This document shows, piece after piece, positions 1 through 7,170 of a stretch of DNA of 16,633 nucleotides (position 1 is its first letter; each line of letters opens with the position of its first letter). The DNA is taken from the NCBI GenBank assembly GCA_947258835.1, contig CAMYJY010000057.1, positions 1-16,633 on the forward strand, in the 5' to 3' direction. The translations under genes were made by a program, and so were the position numbers. Under the pieces are notes generated by a model. It saw only the letters and a list, made by a program, of their open reading frames with translations, had not been told where the DNA came from and did not search any database. The DNA comes from an uncultured Pirellulales bacterium (GTDB lineage Bacteria; Planctomycetota; Planctomycetia; Pirellulales; Lacipirellulaceae).

Positions 1-1200
1 GGCCGTCGGGTGGTTCTGGTCAGTCCGCAACCTGGTTCTCTGCCACCAGGCGGCGTTCCCATGACACAGACGTACCCCGCGGCAGGCGCTTTTTGGACCC
101 CCTTCTCCTCTGGAGTGACCCCCGCCGAAGAAAAAGATTTGTCCTACCAGACCCTAAAATTTTACACCCAGTGGCGCGGTAGTCCGCGCCACGATGTGGG
201 TGTCGTGTGGCGCACGGTGGAACAATATTGGGTCCAAGGCCAGTTCCAAAGACCAGCCTGGAGCGCGTTTGCAGAAATCAATTACCAACCGCTCCCCCAT
301 GGTGACGACTTTATCGAAAACAAAACCACGGGGTTATCCTACCGCTGTGAGTGTTGTTACCAAGCCCCGGTAATTCAAGTGGCCCGCTTCCGAGCCTGGT
401 ATTTGGCGCTGCTCCAGCAGCGTCCCCAGGTGGAATTGATCACCGCGTGGCCCTACCCTTTCCTCAATGTGGCCTCCCACGAAACCGCCGCAGCCGGAAC
501 CGCCACAGCCGGAGCCGCCACAGCCGGAACCGCCACAGCCGGAGCCGCCACAGCCGGAGCCGCCGCAGCCGCCACGGCCTGCGAACAAGCCTGGGTGGAT
601 CTCTTGCGGCAGCACGATATTTCTCAACTTGTCCTCTGCACCGGCACCGGCACACACTATTTCCGACTGTACGATCAAGATAAGCTGGAACAGACGAAAA
701 TTCAGTTTCGCAAGGGTGTTGTGGCGCGTGTGGCCGCCCAGCCCGGCCCGGAAGAAAGAGTGCTGGTTTACGAAGGCGGACCGTTTGCTACGAATTCTTT
801 GTACGTGGTGCCGCAGGATGATGGCTATGTTGTGGGAGGAACCGTACATCCCACGGAGTTCGACTACGCCGCCAGGGATTGGGAAGTCCTGCCAGCGGAG
901 CGGGCGGGCATTTTGGAGCGGGCCGCCACGTACCTACCGGAACCTTGCCAAAGCAAACTGGCCGCGGCCGGATTCTGGGAGCACCGCGCAGACGTGGCCA
1001 TCGATTGGCGGGTGGGCGTCCGGCCCTACCTGGAAGGACTTGGCCCGAGGGTCGTCCCCGCTGAGAGCATCGCGGCGCGGCTAGAAAAACGGCTCGCCCG
1101 CAAGCTCTCGGTCTACGTCCATTTTGGGCATGGCGGCAGCGGTTTTACTTTTTGCCAAGATACAGCGGCACACGTTGCCCAAGCGCTGGGCCTCTCGTAA
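1..1200 (+). CDS. D-amino-acid oxidase-family FAD-dependent oxidoreductase, partial (5' end outside window)
   Basis: The family oxidatively deaminates D-amino acids or related amines using FAD. The reading frame is open from base 1, and the first in-frame start is a GTG at 10. Numbered from that GTG the protein has 396 residues, but the N-terminal GxGxxG dinucleotide fold is missing and must lie upstream, so the gene is cut by the window edge. Visible family features are AAGAFWTPF near residues 25-32, the CTGTG strand near 210-214, VVGGT near 274-278, GVRPY near 336-340 (the Arg expected to bind the substrate carboxylate) and the C-terminal HFGHGGSGFT at 371-380, the classic DAAO signature that closes the FAD site. 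Residues about 160-189 are an Ala/Thr/Gly tract encoded by a 15-bp tandem repeat, placed just before a core strand and so probably in a surface loop. The stop is 3 bp from the convergent hydrolase stop. Family assignment is firm; the substrate (D-Asp, neutral D-amino acid or other) cannot be read from the sequence. Confidence 0.85.
   Translation, partial: GRRVVLVSPQPGSLPPGGVPMTQTYPAAGAFWTPFSSGVTPAEEKDLSYQTLKFYTQWRGSPRHDVGVVWRTVEQYWVQGQFQRPAWSAFAEINYQPLPHGDDFIENKTTGLSYRCECCYQAPVIQVARFRAWYLALLQQRPQVELITAWPYPFLNVASHETAAAGTATAGAATAGTATAGAATAGAAAAATACEQAWVDLLRQHDISQLVLCTGTGTHYFRLYDQDKLEQTKIQFRKGVVARVAAQPGPEERVLVYEGGPFATNSLYVVPQDDGYVVGGTVHPTEFDYAARDWEVLPAERAGILERAATYLPEPCQSKLAAAGFWEHRADVAIDWRVGVRPYLEGLGPRVVPAESIAARLEKRLARKLSVYVHFGHGGSGFTFCQDTAAHVAQALGLS
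487..576 (+). repeat. 15-bp tandem repeat inside the oxidase gene, about 6 copies
   Basis: Five close copies and one degenerate copy of gccacagccggagcc start at 487, 502, 517, 532, 547 and 562. In units 1-4 the ending alternates between aacc and agcc, which gives a 30-bp higher-order period; unit 5 repeats the agcc form. In the gene frame this encodes an Ala/Thr/Gly tract with the register TATAG/AATAG. The unit length is a multiple of three, so gain or loss of copies keeps the frame. Confidence 0.9.
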
Positions 1201-1203
1201 TGT

Positions 1204-2157
1204 CTATCCCTTCGGACGACGTTTTTGCCAAGGGTAGTCTTGAGCATCGAGGCGTGCATCAAGAAATCGTCGCAAGTGCGTGAGCACCTCAAACTGAGGG
1301 TCCACCAGCAATTTGGTGCCCTGCAGCTCGGTGGCCAGCGGCCAGGCGATCAGGTCGGGCATTTCCCCGCGTGGCGGTCGCGGCCGGTACTTGTCCAGAT
1401 TTTTGTAGATCGACTTCACGCTTTTGGTGACCTTTTTCTGCTCCGCCCCGTAGACCATGAACAGAGAAACCTGGCGTTGGACCCCCGGCTGGCGGAGTGG
1501 TTGGAGCAAGGGCAAGCCGAAAGCCGACCAACTTGGCGAGGCGAGAAACAGGCCTTTGACATCCTGCCCCTGTTTGATCCGCGGTAGTTTCGGCGCGCTC
1601 CAGTCGACCGCGGCCCACGAGGTGGCGACATTTGCTCCCAGGCCCCCGCCTAGCAGGCACAGCTTATTGAGATTCAATTCTCCAGCATCGTTTTTTTTCA
1701 CCAGAAATTTACGCACCGCCTCCAGATCAAACAACACCATGTTGCGGTAATCCTTTGTGTTCAGCCGTGCGGCCGCGATTTCACGCCCATCTTCACGCTT
1801 CCGACTATCCCCATGCCCCCGCAGATCGAGGGTCACCACGGCATGCGAGTTTTGGGAAGTCGCGTCTGGATTTTGCAGGCTCAAGGCGAGATTGTGAAAA
1901 ATCGCCCGGCTCTCCTTGTAGTCATGGAGCATCAACACGGGCACGGCATCCCTGCCTCTGCTGCTGGGATAGTAGCTGGCCCCCAAACGAACACCGTCCT
2001 TGGTGGAAAGCGTCACCGTCTCCACATCACCGGCACGAGCTCCCCCTTGGGCCCACACCATCGCTGGCCAGACGAGCCCGCAGAGCATCGTTAGCAGCAA
2101 GCAAGCTGGAAATACGGCGGCCAGGCGGCCCAGTCGATTGTGGCAACGGTGCATCAT
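1204..2157 (-). CDS. Secreted alpha/beta-hydrolase-fold protein lacking the catalytic triad
   Basis: 317 residues. The N-terminus has a basic region (R4, R8, R11), a hydrophobic core and a likely signal-peptidase site after VWA at 34-36, so the protein should be exported. The alpha/beta-hydrolase fold is shown by VPVLMLHDY at 72-80 (strand 3 and oxyanion loop), TLDLRGHGDS at 109-118 and the elbow LLGGGLGANVA at 168-178. The elbow normally reads GxSxG; here residue 172 is Gly, so the nucleophile is absent. The usual acid position after strand 6 reads YGAEQKK, and the usual His before the last helix reads LQG. A hydrolytic role is therefore doubtful and a binding or scaffold role is more likely. 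Two adjacent ATGs exist; GAGG at 2161-2164 lies 3 nt from the first and 6 nt from the second (2154), so the second may be the used start. The gene starts 42 bp after the lipoprotein stop, which suggests one operon. Confidence 0.8.
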   Translation of the reverse strand: MMHRCHNRLGRLAAVFPACLLLTMLCGLVWPAMVWAQGGARAGDVETVTLSTKDGVRLGASYYPSSRGRDAVPVLMLHDYKESRAIFHNLALSLQNPDATSQNSHAVVTLDLRGHGDSRKREDGREIAAARLNTKDYRNMVLFDLEAVRKFLVKKNDAGELNLNKLCLLGGGLGANVATSWAAVDWSAPKLPRIKQGQDVKGLFLASPSWSAFGLPLLQPLRQPGVQRQVSLFMVYGAEQKKVTKSVKSIYKNLDKYRPRPPRGEMPDLIAWPLATELQGTKLLVDPQFEVLTHLRRFLDARLDAQDYPWQKRRPKG

Positions 2158-2199
2158 GAACCTCGCAGCAAAACCCCAGCGATCCGAGGTACCTGCAGC

Positions 2200-2853
2200 C
2201 TACTGATTGGCCACGGCATCCATGGCAAAGGTAGTATTGGGATTGTGACGGTAAAAATGCTTGGCGATCTGATCGGATACTACGCTGACAAATTGATCTT
2301 GGAATTGGTATTCGGTTTTATCCGCCGTGGGGATACCGCTGTGCCGTGGGAAGAGGACTTGCCCCACGTTGCGCTGCCAAATATCTTGACCGCGATCGGT
2401 CATATCGTACACCGTGAGGTGGATTTCTGCATTCCCTTGATATACGTTGGCACCTTTGTATAAATCAAATCGACCTAGCTCGATATACACCACGCGGGTA
2501 GCCTTCAGTGACCGACCCAGGTCTTTAAAATTATCCCAATCTTGTTCGTCGACCCAGTTGTCCACCTCGGCAGGACTGACGACATCAATACCCCCTACGT
2601 TGGCCGCCAGCGCCTGACTGACGCGTTTGCCAATCGTCCTGGCAGCCCCTGCATAACGATATTCATTGGTGGCTGGAGGCCGACAAACCACCACGACACG
2701 TTCGTTCTCTAAGGTTTTCGTTTGGGCGGCCACCACATTCCCCCCCTGCCATAAATAGATACCCGTCGCCAAGATCGAAGGCAAGCAGCCGGTGGCCGAC
2801 ACCAGAAGACAACCAAGCAGCCCAGCCAAAACCACACGCTGGTTCCAGATCAT
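2200..2853 (-). CDS. Conserved lipoprotein of unknown function
   Basis: 217 residues. The N-terminus is a lipoprotein signal: short n-region with R6, hydrophobic stretch VVLAGLLGCLLVSA, and a lipobox ATGC with Cys at 23, so the mature protein should be lipid-anchored outside the cytoplasm. The body alternates strands and helices: RVVVVCRPP, a stretch about choosing a day-to-day regulator-like fold (RTIGKRVSQALAANV), then VVYIELGRFDLYKGANVYQG and IHLTVYDMTDRGQDIW. The last two resemble, only in outline, the strands of CsgG/LpoB/GNA1162-type periplasmic lipoproteins; I cannot assign a named family. It is the first gene of a minus-strand pair with the hydrolase-fold protein 42 bp downstream. An AAAGGAG at 2861-2867, 7 nt before the ATG, fixes the start. 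Function unknown. Confidence 0.8.
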   Translation of the reverse strand: MIWNQRVVLAGLLGCLLVSATGCLPSILATGIYLWQGGNVVAAQTKTLENERVVVVCRPPATNEYRYAGAARTIGKRVSQALAANVGGIDVVSPAEVDNWVDEQDWDNFKDLGRSLKATRVVYIELGRFDLYKGANVYQGNAEIHLTVYDMTDRGQDIWQRNVGQVLFPRHSGIPTADKTEYQFQDQFVSVVSDQIAKHFYRHNPNTTFAMDAVANQ

Positions 2854-2860
2854 GATAAAT

Positions 2861-2867
2861 CTCCTTT
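2861..2867 (-). promoter_or_regulatory. Shine-Dalgarno site of the lipoprotein gene
   Basis: On the minus strand this reads AAAGGAG, 7 nt before the ATG at 2853. It is the strongest ribosome-binding site in the window and confirms the start. Confidence 0.75.
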
Positions 2868-2939
2868 CCTACCGGAAACAGGGAGGACGAACGATAGCCA
2901 AACGGCCGTGGGACCACAATGCGAATTATCCCCCAATTA

Positions 2940-3179
2940 CGTCATTCCCGCGCAGGCGGAAATCCAGGCTGTTCGGGTCCCTACGTCATTCCCGCGCAGG
3001 CGGGAATCCAGGCTGTTCGAGTCCACGTCATTCCCGCGGAGGCGGGAATCCAGGTTGTCCGCACCCACGTCATTCCCGCGCAGGCGGGAATCCAGGCTAT
3101 TCGAGTCCATGTCATTCCCGCGCAGGCGGGAATCCAGGCTGTTCGAGTCCACGTCATTCCCGCGGAGGCGGGAATCCAG
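2940..3179 (+). repeat. Palindromic repeat array, 6 direct copies, 42-bp period
   Basis: A 28-bp core starts at 2940, 2984, 3026, 3068, 3110 and 3152. Each core contains the hairpin attcccgc-NNNN-gcgggaat (8-bp stem, loop gcag or ggag) flanked by cgtc and ccag. Copy 1 has one stem mismatch (gcggaaat) and copy 5 begins tgtc. Spacers are 14 nt (16 nt after copy 1) and nearly identical, mostly gctgttcgagtcca, so the true tandem unit is 42 bp. The same kind of palindrome is dispersed in many bacterial genomes (for example the dRS3-like repeats of Neisseria). Open frames through the array are artefacts of its 42-bp (multiple of three) period. The array lies in the divergent gap between the lipoprotein gene and pcm. 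Confidence 0.93.
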
Positions 3180-3198
3180 TGACAGCCTCAGGGAGTTT

Positions 3199-3224
3199 AG
3201 ATTCCCGCCCGCGCGGGAATGACG
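3199..3224 (-). repeat. Inverted seventh copy of the palindromic repeat
   Basis: On the minus strand this reads cgtcattcccgcgcgggcgg followed by gaatct, the same core as the array but in opposite orientation, 19 bp beyond the last direct copy. The loop is gcgg. It gives the array head-to-head ends. Confidence 0.85.
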
Positions 3225-3387
3225 TAGAGGTGTGATAGCAGTAACATGGCAAAATAGCGAGCATAGCGAACTAGAGTGTGTTGCGGATTGCTAGGCACCC
3301 CCCAACCGAACCCCATGACTATCGAGCCACACATGGACGCTCCATAAAAAATATCCTTCCACGGCATTCCCTGACGCCAGCGCACCG
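3225..3387. other. Remainder of the lipoprotein-pcm gap
   Basis: 163 bp of unique sequence between the repeat array and the pcm start. A stop codon in the pcm frame at 3316-3318 and no in-frame ATG after it limit pcm to the start at 3388. I see no convincing sigma-70 promoter or ribosome-binding site here; an A-rich stretch at 3345-3353 is the only AT-rich point. Confidence 0.5.
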
Positions 3388-3966
3388 ATGCCCAATCGCC
3401 AACTCAACTTAAAACAAATACTCGACGTAATGCGTGGGATTCCTCGACCGGAGTTTGTTCCTCAACACGTGCGCGATCAGGCCTACGTCAACGCACCGCT
3501 GCCCATTGGCTACGGACAGACCATTTCACAGCCGCGTCTGGTAGCGAAGATGATGGAATGGGTGCAGCCCCAACCTGCCGACAAGGCACTCGACGTGGGG
3601 ACCGGTTCGGGGTACCAAGCGGCTCTCTTGGCCGAGCTGGTCCGCCAGGTGTACAGCATCGAGATTCTGCAACCCCTAGCCGACGCGGCCCACGCGCGGC
3701 TGGTAGCACTGGGCTACCAAAATATCCAGGTCCGTACCGGCGATGGTTCCCAAGGTTGGCCGGACCAGGCGCCTTTTGACGTCATTGCCGTTGCGGCCGC
3801 GGCGGACCATATTCCACGACCGCTCGTGGAGCAGCTGGCACTGGGTGGCAGAATGGTGATTCCCGTGGGTACCCATGCCCAGGAGATGTGGGTGCTGAAG
3901 AAGGCGGAGGATGGCAGCATCTCGCAGCAGAACGCGGGCCCGGTGGCCTTTGTTCCGCTGGTTTGA
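3388..3966 (+). CDS. pcm: Protein-L-isoaspartate O-methyltransferase
   Basis: 192 residues. The enzyme transfers a methyl group from S-adenosylmethionine to abnormal L-isoaspartyl residues and so starts repair of aged proteins in the cytoplasm. Family features in order: IPRPEFV at 18-24, LPIGYGQTISQPRLVAKM at 38-55 (substrate-binding and active-site loop), the SAM motif ALDVGTGSGYQAALLAEL at 67-84, YSIEI at 89-93, GDGSQGWPDQAPFDVI at 118-133, and GGRMVIPVG at 153-161, ending VAFVPLV. Compared with E. coli Pcm (208 aa) about 15-20 N-terminal residues are missing, but the catalytic core is complete. The upstream frame reaches a stop at 3316 without another ATG. No Shine-Dalgarno is visible. It is convergent with the TPR-FkbM gene and divergent from the lipoprotein gene, so it is probably transcribed alone. 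Confidence 0.93.
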   Translation: MPNRQLNLKQILDVMRGIPRPEFVPQHVRDQAYVNAPLPIGYGQTISQPRLVAKMMEWVQPQPADKALDVGTGSGYQAALLAELVRQVYSIEILQPLADAAHARLVALGYQNIQVRTGDGSQGWPDQAPFDVIAVAAAADHIPRPLVEQLALGGRMVIPVGTHAQEMWVLKKAEDGSISQQNAGPVAFVPLV

Positions 3967-4087
3967 CGGATTCGAATGATGTCGGTGGGCGCGGCCAGGA
4001 GGCCATCTGCTCTGGAACACCCAACACCGCCTGGGCTGCACACACCGACATGCCCGACTACGGTTGGCTCGATCATCACGCCTCTGC

Positions 4088-4101
4088 CCGACACGTGTCG
4101 G
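4088..4101. terminator. Perfect 14-bp palindrome in the convergent gap, possible terminator
   Basis: ccgacacgtgtcgg is a perfect palindrome in the 191-bp space between the convergent pcm and TPR-FkbM genes. It could form a stem in either transcript, but there is no spare loop and no T-tract, so it could equally be a protein-binding site. The rest of the gap shows nothing recognisable. Confidence 0.25.
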
Positions 4102-4157
4102 TGCCACCCCACGACAAGGGTCGGCGATACCCTACAGTCCGGCCAACCTTGGCTACG

Positions 4158-6296
4158 TCAATGGGAAGACAAGGCTCTTTTTTTCCAGCGCTGGACAGCC
4201 TTTCTCCAGGTGTCGCCTTCCAAAACAGGCTCCAATACATCAACCTGCGCGGGAACATCCCGATGGATGCAAAGGACATTCGCATCTACGACATCAGGAA
4301 AGATATTCTCGGAGTTGTCAAAATAATTTTTGGGATTGTAGTACGGAGTAAAATGCCACCAAGCCCGGTAGCCAGATTCCTCCGTAATTTGAAAAAGTTC
4401 ATCGGACTGTTCTTCTCGATTATTTTCCATAAAAAGCATGGGCTTGAACTTTTCCAAGGTTTTTTTCGCTCCCAGTAAGACCTTGCTCTCCATGCCCTCC
4501 ACGTCAATTTTTATCAGATGACAAGCTGGCAAATCCAAGCTATCGATAGAGACAATTTTTATCTTTTCTCCGTCCTCACCATCTTCAATACTCAAGGCGC
4601 CGTAATTCCTCTCCACATCCGGCTCGAAGTCTGGAATAAAGCAATGGGCCTTTTTCTCCCCGACGCCACAACGAAAGCTATGTACATTGGACAAGGAATT
4701 GAGGGCTATATTGGCACACAGAAGATGGTAGGCATGCCTCTGCGGCTCAAACGCAAAAACAGTTCCTTTCAAACCAACTTTTTTTGCCAGGAACACCGTA
4801 TGGACGCCAATGTTTGCCCCCACATCCAGAACCGTTTGCCCCTCTTGCAGAACGACGCCCAACAGATTCAATTCCGAGTCGCACAACTCCCCGTAGTAGT
4901 CCAAAGAACGACCCACAAACGTATCGTTGATATTGTACGCCATCGGACCATGGCGACAATTTTTCAGGGCCACATACCTTGACTCCAGCAGGGGCGCATG
5001 AGGAGCATGGGCGCTGCTGGGCGGCTTAATTTTGAGGTCCGCGCTTTCCCCTACCCCCACGTGCAAACTGCCAGGACGCCTTCCATAATCAGGAAAATCC
5101 CGGGCTTGGGGACCAAACTGAAAATGACTGTCATGGATCACGGCATCGTTTTTAATTAACGGCCAGATAAAAGAACGTAAGAAATTTTGATCGCGGTATG
5201 CGTCATTAAATACGGGAGCAAACGCTTTTGCAGCGACCTCCACATTGGGTAGGACCCCAGCCACGCCTCCCCACATCCCAGCCAGAATGAGTTCCGTGTG
5301 CAGGTAGTGATCTCTCATAATATGAAAAGCTTTCCCCGCGCGGATCCATTCATCCACGGCAACCCGTTCCTGACAATTTAACCTGGAATCCGCATCGCGG
5401 CAGAGAAAGCGGTCCACACTTGGATCGTCAGAAACAAAAAAACGCCAGTACAAAGGATGCACCGTTTTCTCGGCTGGTGACATCCGCACGACCTGAGCAC
5501 CATAGCGTTTCAACTCCGCCACAATTTCTGCGGAGACGGTAGCGTCACAATAAAAGCGGCACCTCCAATCTGGAAAGATGTACGGGGCGATCTGCGCGTT
5601 TTTGATGGCCCCGTGAAGGTATTTTTCCTGAAAGCCCCACAAGGAATAGGCGATGATATTGCGGCTGGGAGAATCTTCCACAAAGGCAGGAGTTGTTTTC
5701 TCATTCAAGGCCGTTTTGTAAGCAGAGTTGAGGAAAAGGTCGCAATAAACTTTGTCCTTGAGTGCTAAGGTAAGCTGACCGTGCTGTCGTGACTTCTCCA
5801 AGTGCCCGGTGGCAAAATAGGCTCTGGCAAGATTCGCTTGCGTTTCTATATGCTGTGGGGAGCGCTGCGCGGCACGTTCCAAATAGGGCAAGGCTTTTTC
5901 TTCCTTGCTTTCGTGCATGTAAATTTCTGCAATATTATAATTGGCGTCGGCCATCTGAGGGTCTATTTCCAAGGCTTGGCGATACTCCTTGATCGCCTTC
6001 CCCAGACTTCCTGCTCGACGCAACATCGTTCCTAAATTATTGTGGACTTCCGCCGAGGCAGGATTGATCTCGGCAGCCCGATAAAATAATGCGATGGCCT
6101 CTTCCTGCTCTCCTTTTTCACTGAGCAGAACGCCCAAGTTGCAATAGGAATCCACACAAGCGGGAAAATCCTGCATCAATCGGCGATACAGTTTTTCTGC
6201 TGCAGAAAAATTTCCCTCTTGATGCCGCGCGATCGCCTCGGCGAGCAAGCTCTCGGCTGGAGAACTTTCTGGCTCATTATTTTTTCGGGAAGACAT
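4158..6296 (-). CDS. TPR / glycosyltransferase-like / FkbM methyltransferase fusion protein
   Basis: 712 residues in three parts. Residues about 15-200 are tetratricopeptide repeats (for example NLGVLLSEKGEQEEAIALFY, NNLGTMLRRAGSLGKAIKEY, YNIAEIYMHESKEEKAL), which usually bind proteins. Residues about 212-400 look like a nucleotide-sugar glycosyltransferase: IIAYSLWG at 214-221, a DAD motif at 301-303 within CRDADSR, then GKAFHIMRDHYLH at 321-333 and ILAGMWG. Residues about 485-680 are an FkbM-type SAM methyltransferase: VLDVGANIGVHT at 489-500, FAFEP at 514-518, IKIDVEGMES at 595-604. FkbM enzymes O-methylate sugars or similar acceptors. The likely job is making and methylating a surface glycan; the acceptor is unknown. 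GAGGGGG at 6303-6309, 6 nt upstream, supports the start. It lies 63 bp downstream of ymdB on the same strand. The gene is clearly AT-richer than its neighbours, which suggests acquisition. Confidence 0.85.
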   Translation of the reverse strand: MSSRKNNEPESSPAESLLAEAIARHQEGNFSAAEKLYRRLMQDFPACVDSYCNLGVLLSEKGEQEEAIALFYRAAEINPASAEVHNNLGTMLRRAGSLGKAIKEYRQALEIDPQMADANYNIAEIYMHESKEEKALPYLERAAQRSPQHIETQANLARAYFATGHLEKSRQHGQLTLALKDKVYCDLFLNSAYKTALNEKTTPAFVEDSPSRNIIAYSLWGFQEKYLHGAIKNAQIAPYIFPDWRCRFYCDATVSAEIVAELKRYGAQVVRMSPAEKTVHPLYWRFFVSDDPSVDRFLCRDADSRLNCQERVAVDEWIRAGKAFHIMRDHYLHTELILAGMWGGVAGVLPNVEVAAKAFAPVFNDAYRDQNFLRSFIWPLIKNDAVIHDSHFQFGPQARDFPDYGRRPGSLHVGVGESADLKIKPPSSAHAPHAPLLESRYVALKNCRHGPMAYNINDTFVGRSLDYYGELCDSELNLLGVVLQEGQTVLDVGANIGVHTVFLAKKVGLKGTVFAFEPQRHAYHLLCANIALNSLSNVHSFRCGVGEKKAHCFIPDFEPDVERNYGALSIEDGEDGEKIKIVSIDSLDLPACHLIKIDVEGMESKVLLGAKKTLEKFKPMLFMENNREEQSDELFQITEESGYRAWWHFTPYYNPKNYFDNSENIFPDVVDANVLCIHRDVPAQVDVLEPVLEGDTWRKAVQRWKKRALSSH

Positions 6297-6302
6297 TTTG
6301 GG

Positions 6303-6309
6303 CCCCCTC
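6303..6309 (-). promoter_or_regulatory. Shine-Dalgarno site of the TPR-FkbM gene
   Basis: Minus-strand GAGGGGG ends 6 nt before the ATG at 6296 and supports that start. Confidence 0.5.
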
Positions 6310-6359
6310 TCTGAGCATGATTTCTACTCCAACGGATACCGGGCGTCAGGGCCCTGGAG

Positions 6360-7166
6360 CTACCGGGCCTCGAGCTGCTCCAGCTCCGCTTCCAGCACGC
6401 AAAGTCGCTTGATGGCCATGGCCTGGCCGGATTGGCTGTCGATTTCGACCAGTGTCCCGCACAGCCGCACATCCTTGGTCGCCACCTCAAACTGCGTAGG
6501 ATTGGAGGTCAGCGTGGTTTCCATCACGCGGTCGATCCTCCGCCCCAAAATACTCTCGAACGGCCCGGTCATCCCCACATCACACTGAAAGGCCGTGCCA
6601 CCTGGCAAAATACATTCATCCGCCGTAGGCACATGCGTATGGGTCCCCAGCACAGCACTGACTCTGCCGTCCAGATAACGGCCAAGCAACTGGGCCTCAC
6701 TGGTGGCCTCCACGTGGAAATCAACCAACCGCACCCGCACGTCGGAGGGAATTTGGGCCAAGGCTTGGTCGACGGCTCGCCAGGGATTGTCCATAGGCTT
6801 CATGAACAATTGCCCCAGCACACACAAAAAAGCCACTTCAGTTCCGTCCCGCGCTGGCACTACGGCCCACCGCCTACCCACGGCCTCCTCCGGCAAATTG
6901 GCTGGACGGACAATATTGTCCTGATTGGAAAGGACCGAGTAGATCTCTTTACGACGGTAGACATGGTCGCCCAGAGTGATCCCATCCACCCCCGCTTGAA
7001 CCAACTCGTGGTAGATACTCGGCGTCAGCCCCGAGCCGCCTGCCGCGTTCTCAGCATTGGCCAACACCAGATCCAAGCCATGCCGCTGGCGAAGCCCAGG
7101 CACTGCCCGCGCGACGATCTCTCGCCCAGGCCGTCCCACAATATCGCCAAGAAACAAAATTCGCAT
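6360..7166 (-). CDS. ymdB: YmdB-family metallophosphoesterase (TIGR00282), cyclic nucleotide phosphodiesterase
   Basis: 268 residues, usual for the family (B. subtilis YmdB is about 264). YmdB hydrolyses cyclic nucleotides, is cytoplasmic, and affects biofilm and motility decisions in Bacillus. The calcineurin-like metal site is seen as ILFLGDIVGRPGR at 3-15 (D8), ANAENAAGG at 36-44 (E39, N40), LGDHVYRRKEI at 65-75, VDFHVEATSE at 148-157 (H151) and GTHTHVPTAD at 174-183 (H176, H178), followed by DVGMTGP at 196-202. In the third motif the family's usual GNH is GDH here (D67 in place of Asn). The gene follows rny by 77 bp on the same strand; this order is also found in Firmicutes and suggests co-transcription. 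No Shine-Dalgarno is seen before the ATG. The name is used by homology; in vivo substrate in this organism is inferred. Confidence 0.92.
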   Translation of the reverse strand: MRILFLGDIVGRPGREIVARAVPGLRQRHGLDLVLANAENAAGGSGLTPSIYHELVQAGVDGITLGDHVYRRKEIYSVLSNQDNIVRPANLPEEAVGRRWAVVPARDGTEVAFLCVLGQLFMKPMDNPWRAVDQALAQIPSDVRVRLVDFHVEATSEAQLLGRYLDGRVSAVLGTHTHVPTADECILPGGTAFQCDVGMTGPFESILGRRIDRVMETTLTSNPTQFEVATKDVRLCGTLVEIDSQSGQAMAIKRLCVLEAELEQLEAR

Positions 7167-7170
7167 GACG

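Noticed and set aside
467..1084. Plus-strand frame with QPEPP repeats inside the oxidase gene
   Set aside because: It is the same 15-bp repeat read in another phase; the oxidase frame has clear family motifs along its length.
3011..3025. tRNA-like T-arm motif gttcgagtcc in the array spacers
   Set aside because: The flanking bases do not form the 5-bp T-stem and no acceptor or anticodon arm is nearby; the match is by chance.
2940..3179. CRISPR array (28-bp palindromic repeats with spacers)
   Set aside because: Spacers are only 14-16 nt and nearly identical to each other, and no cas gene is in the window.
2792..3235. Several overlapping open frames through the repeat array on both strands
   Set aside because: They are repeats of one short peptide produced by the 42-bp period and are a well-known artefact of this palindrome type.
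4518..4982. Plus-strand 154-codon frame antisense to the FkbM part
   Set aside because: The minus-strand gene has unmistakable methyltransferase motifs here; the antisense frame shows none.
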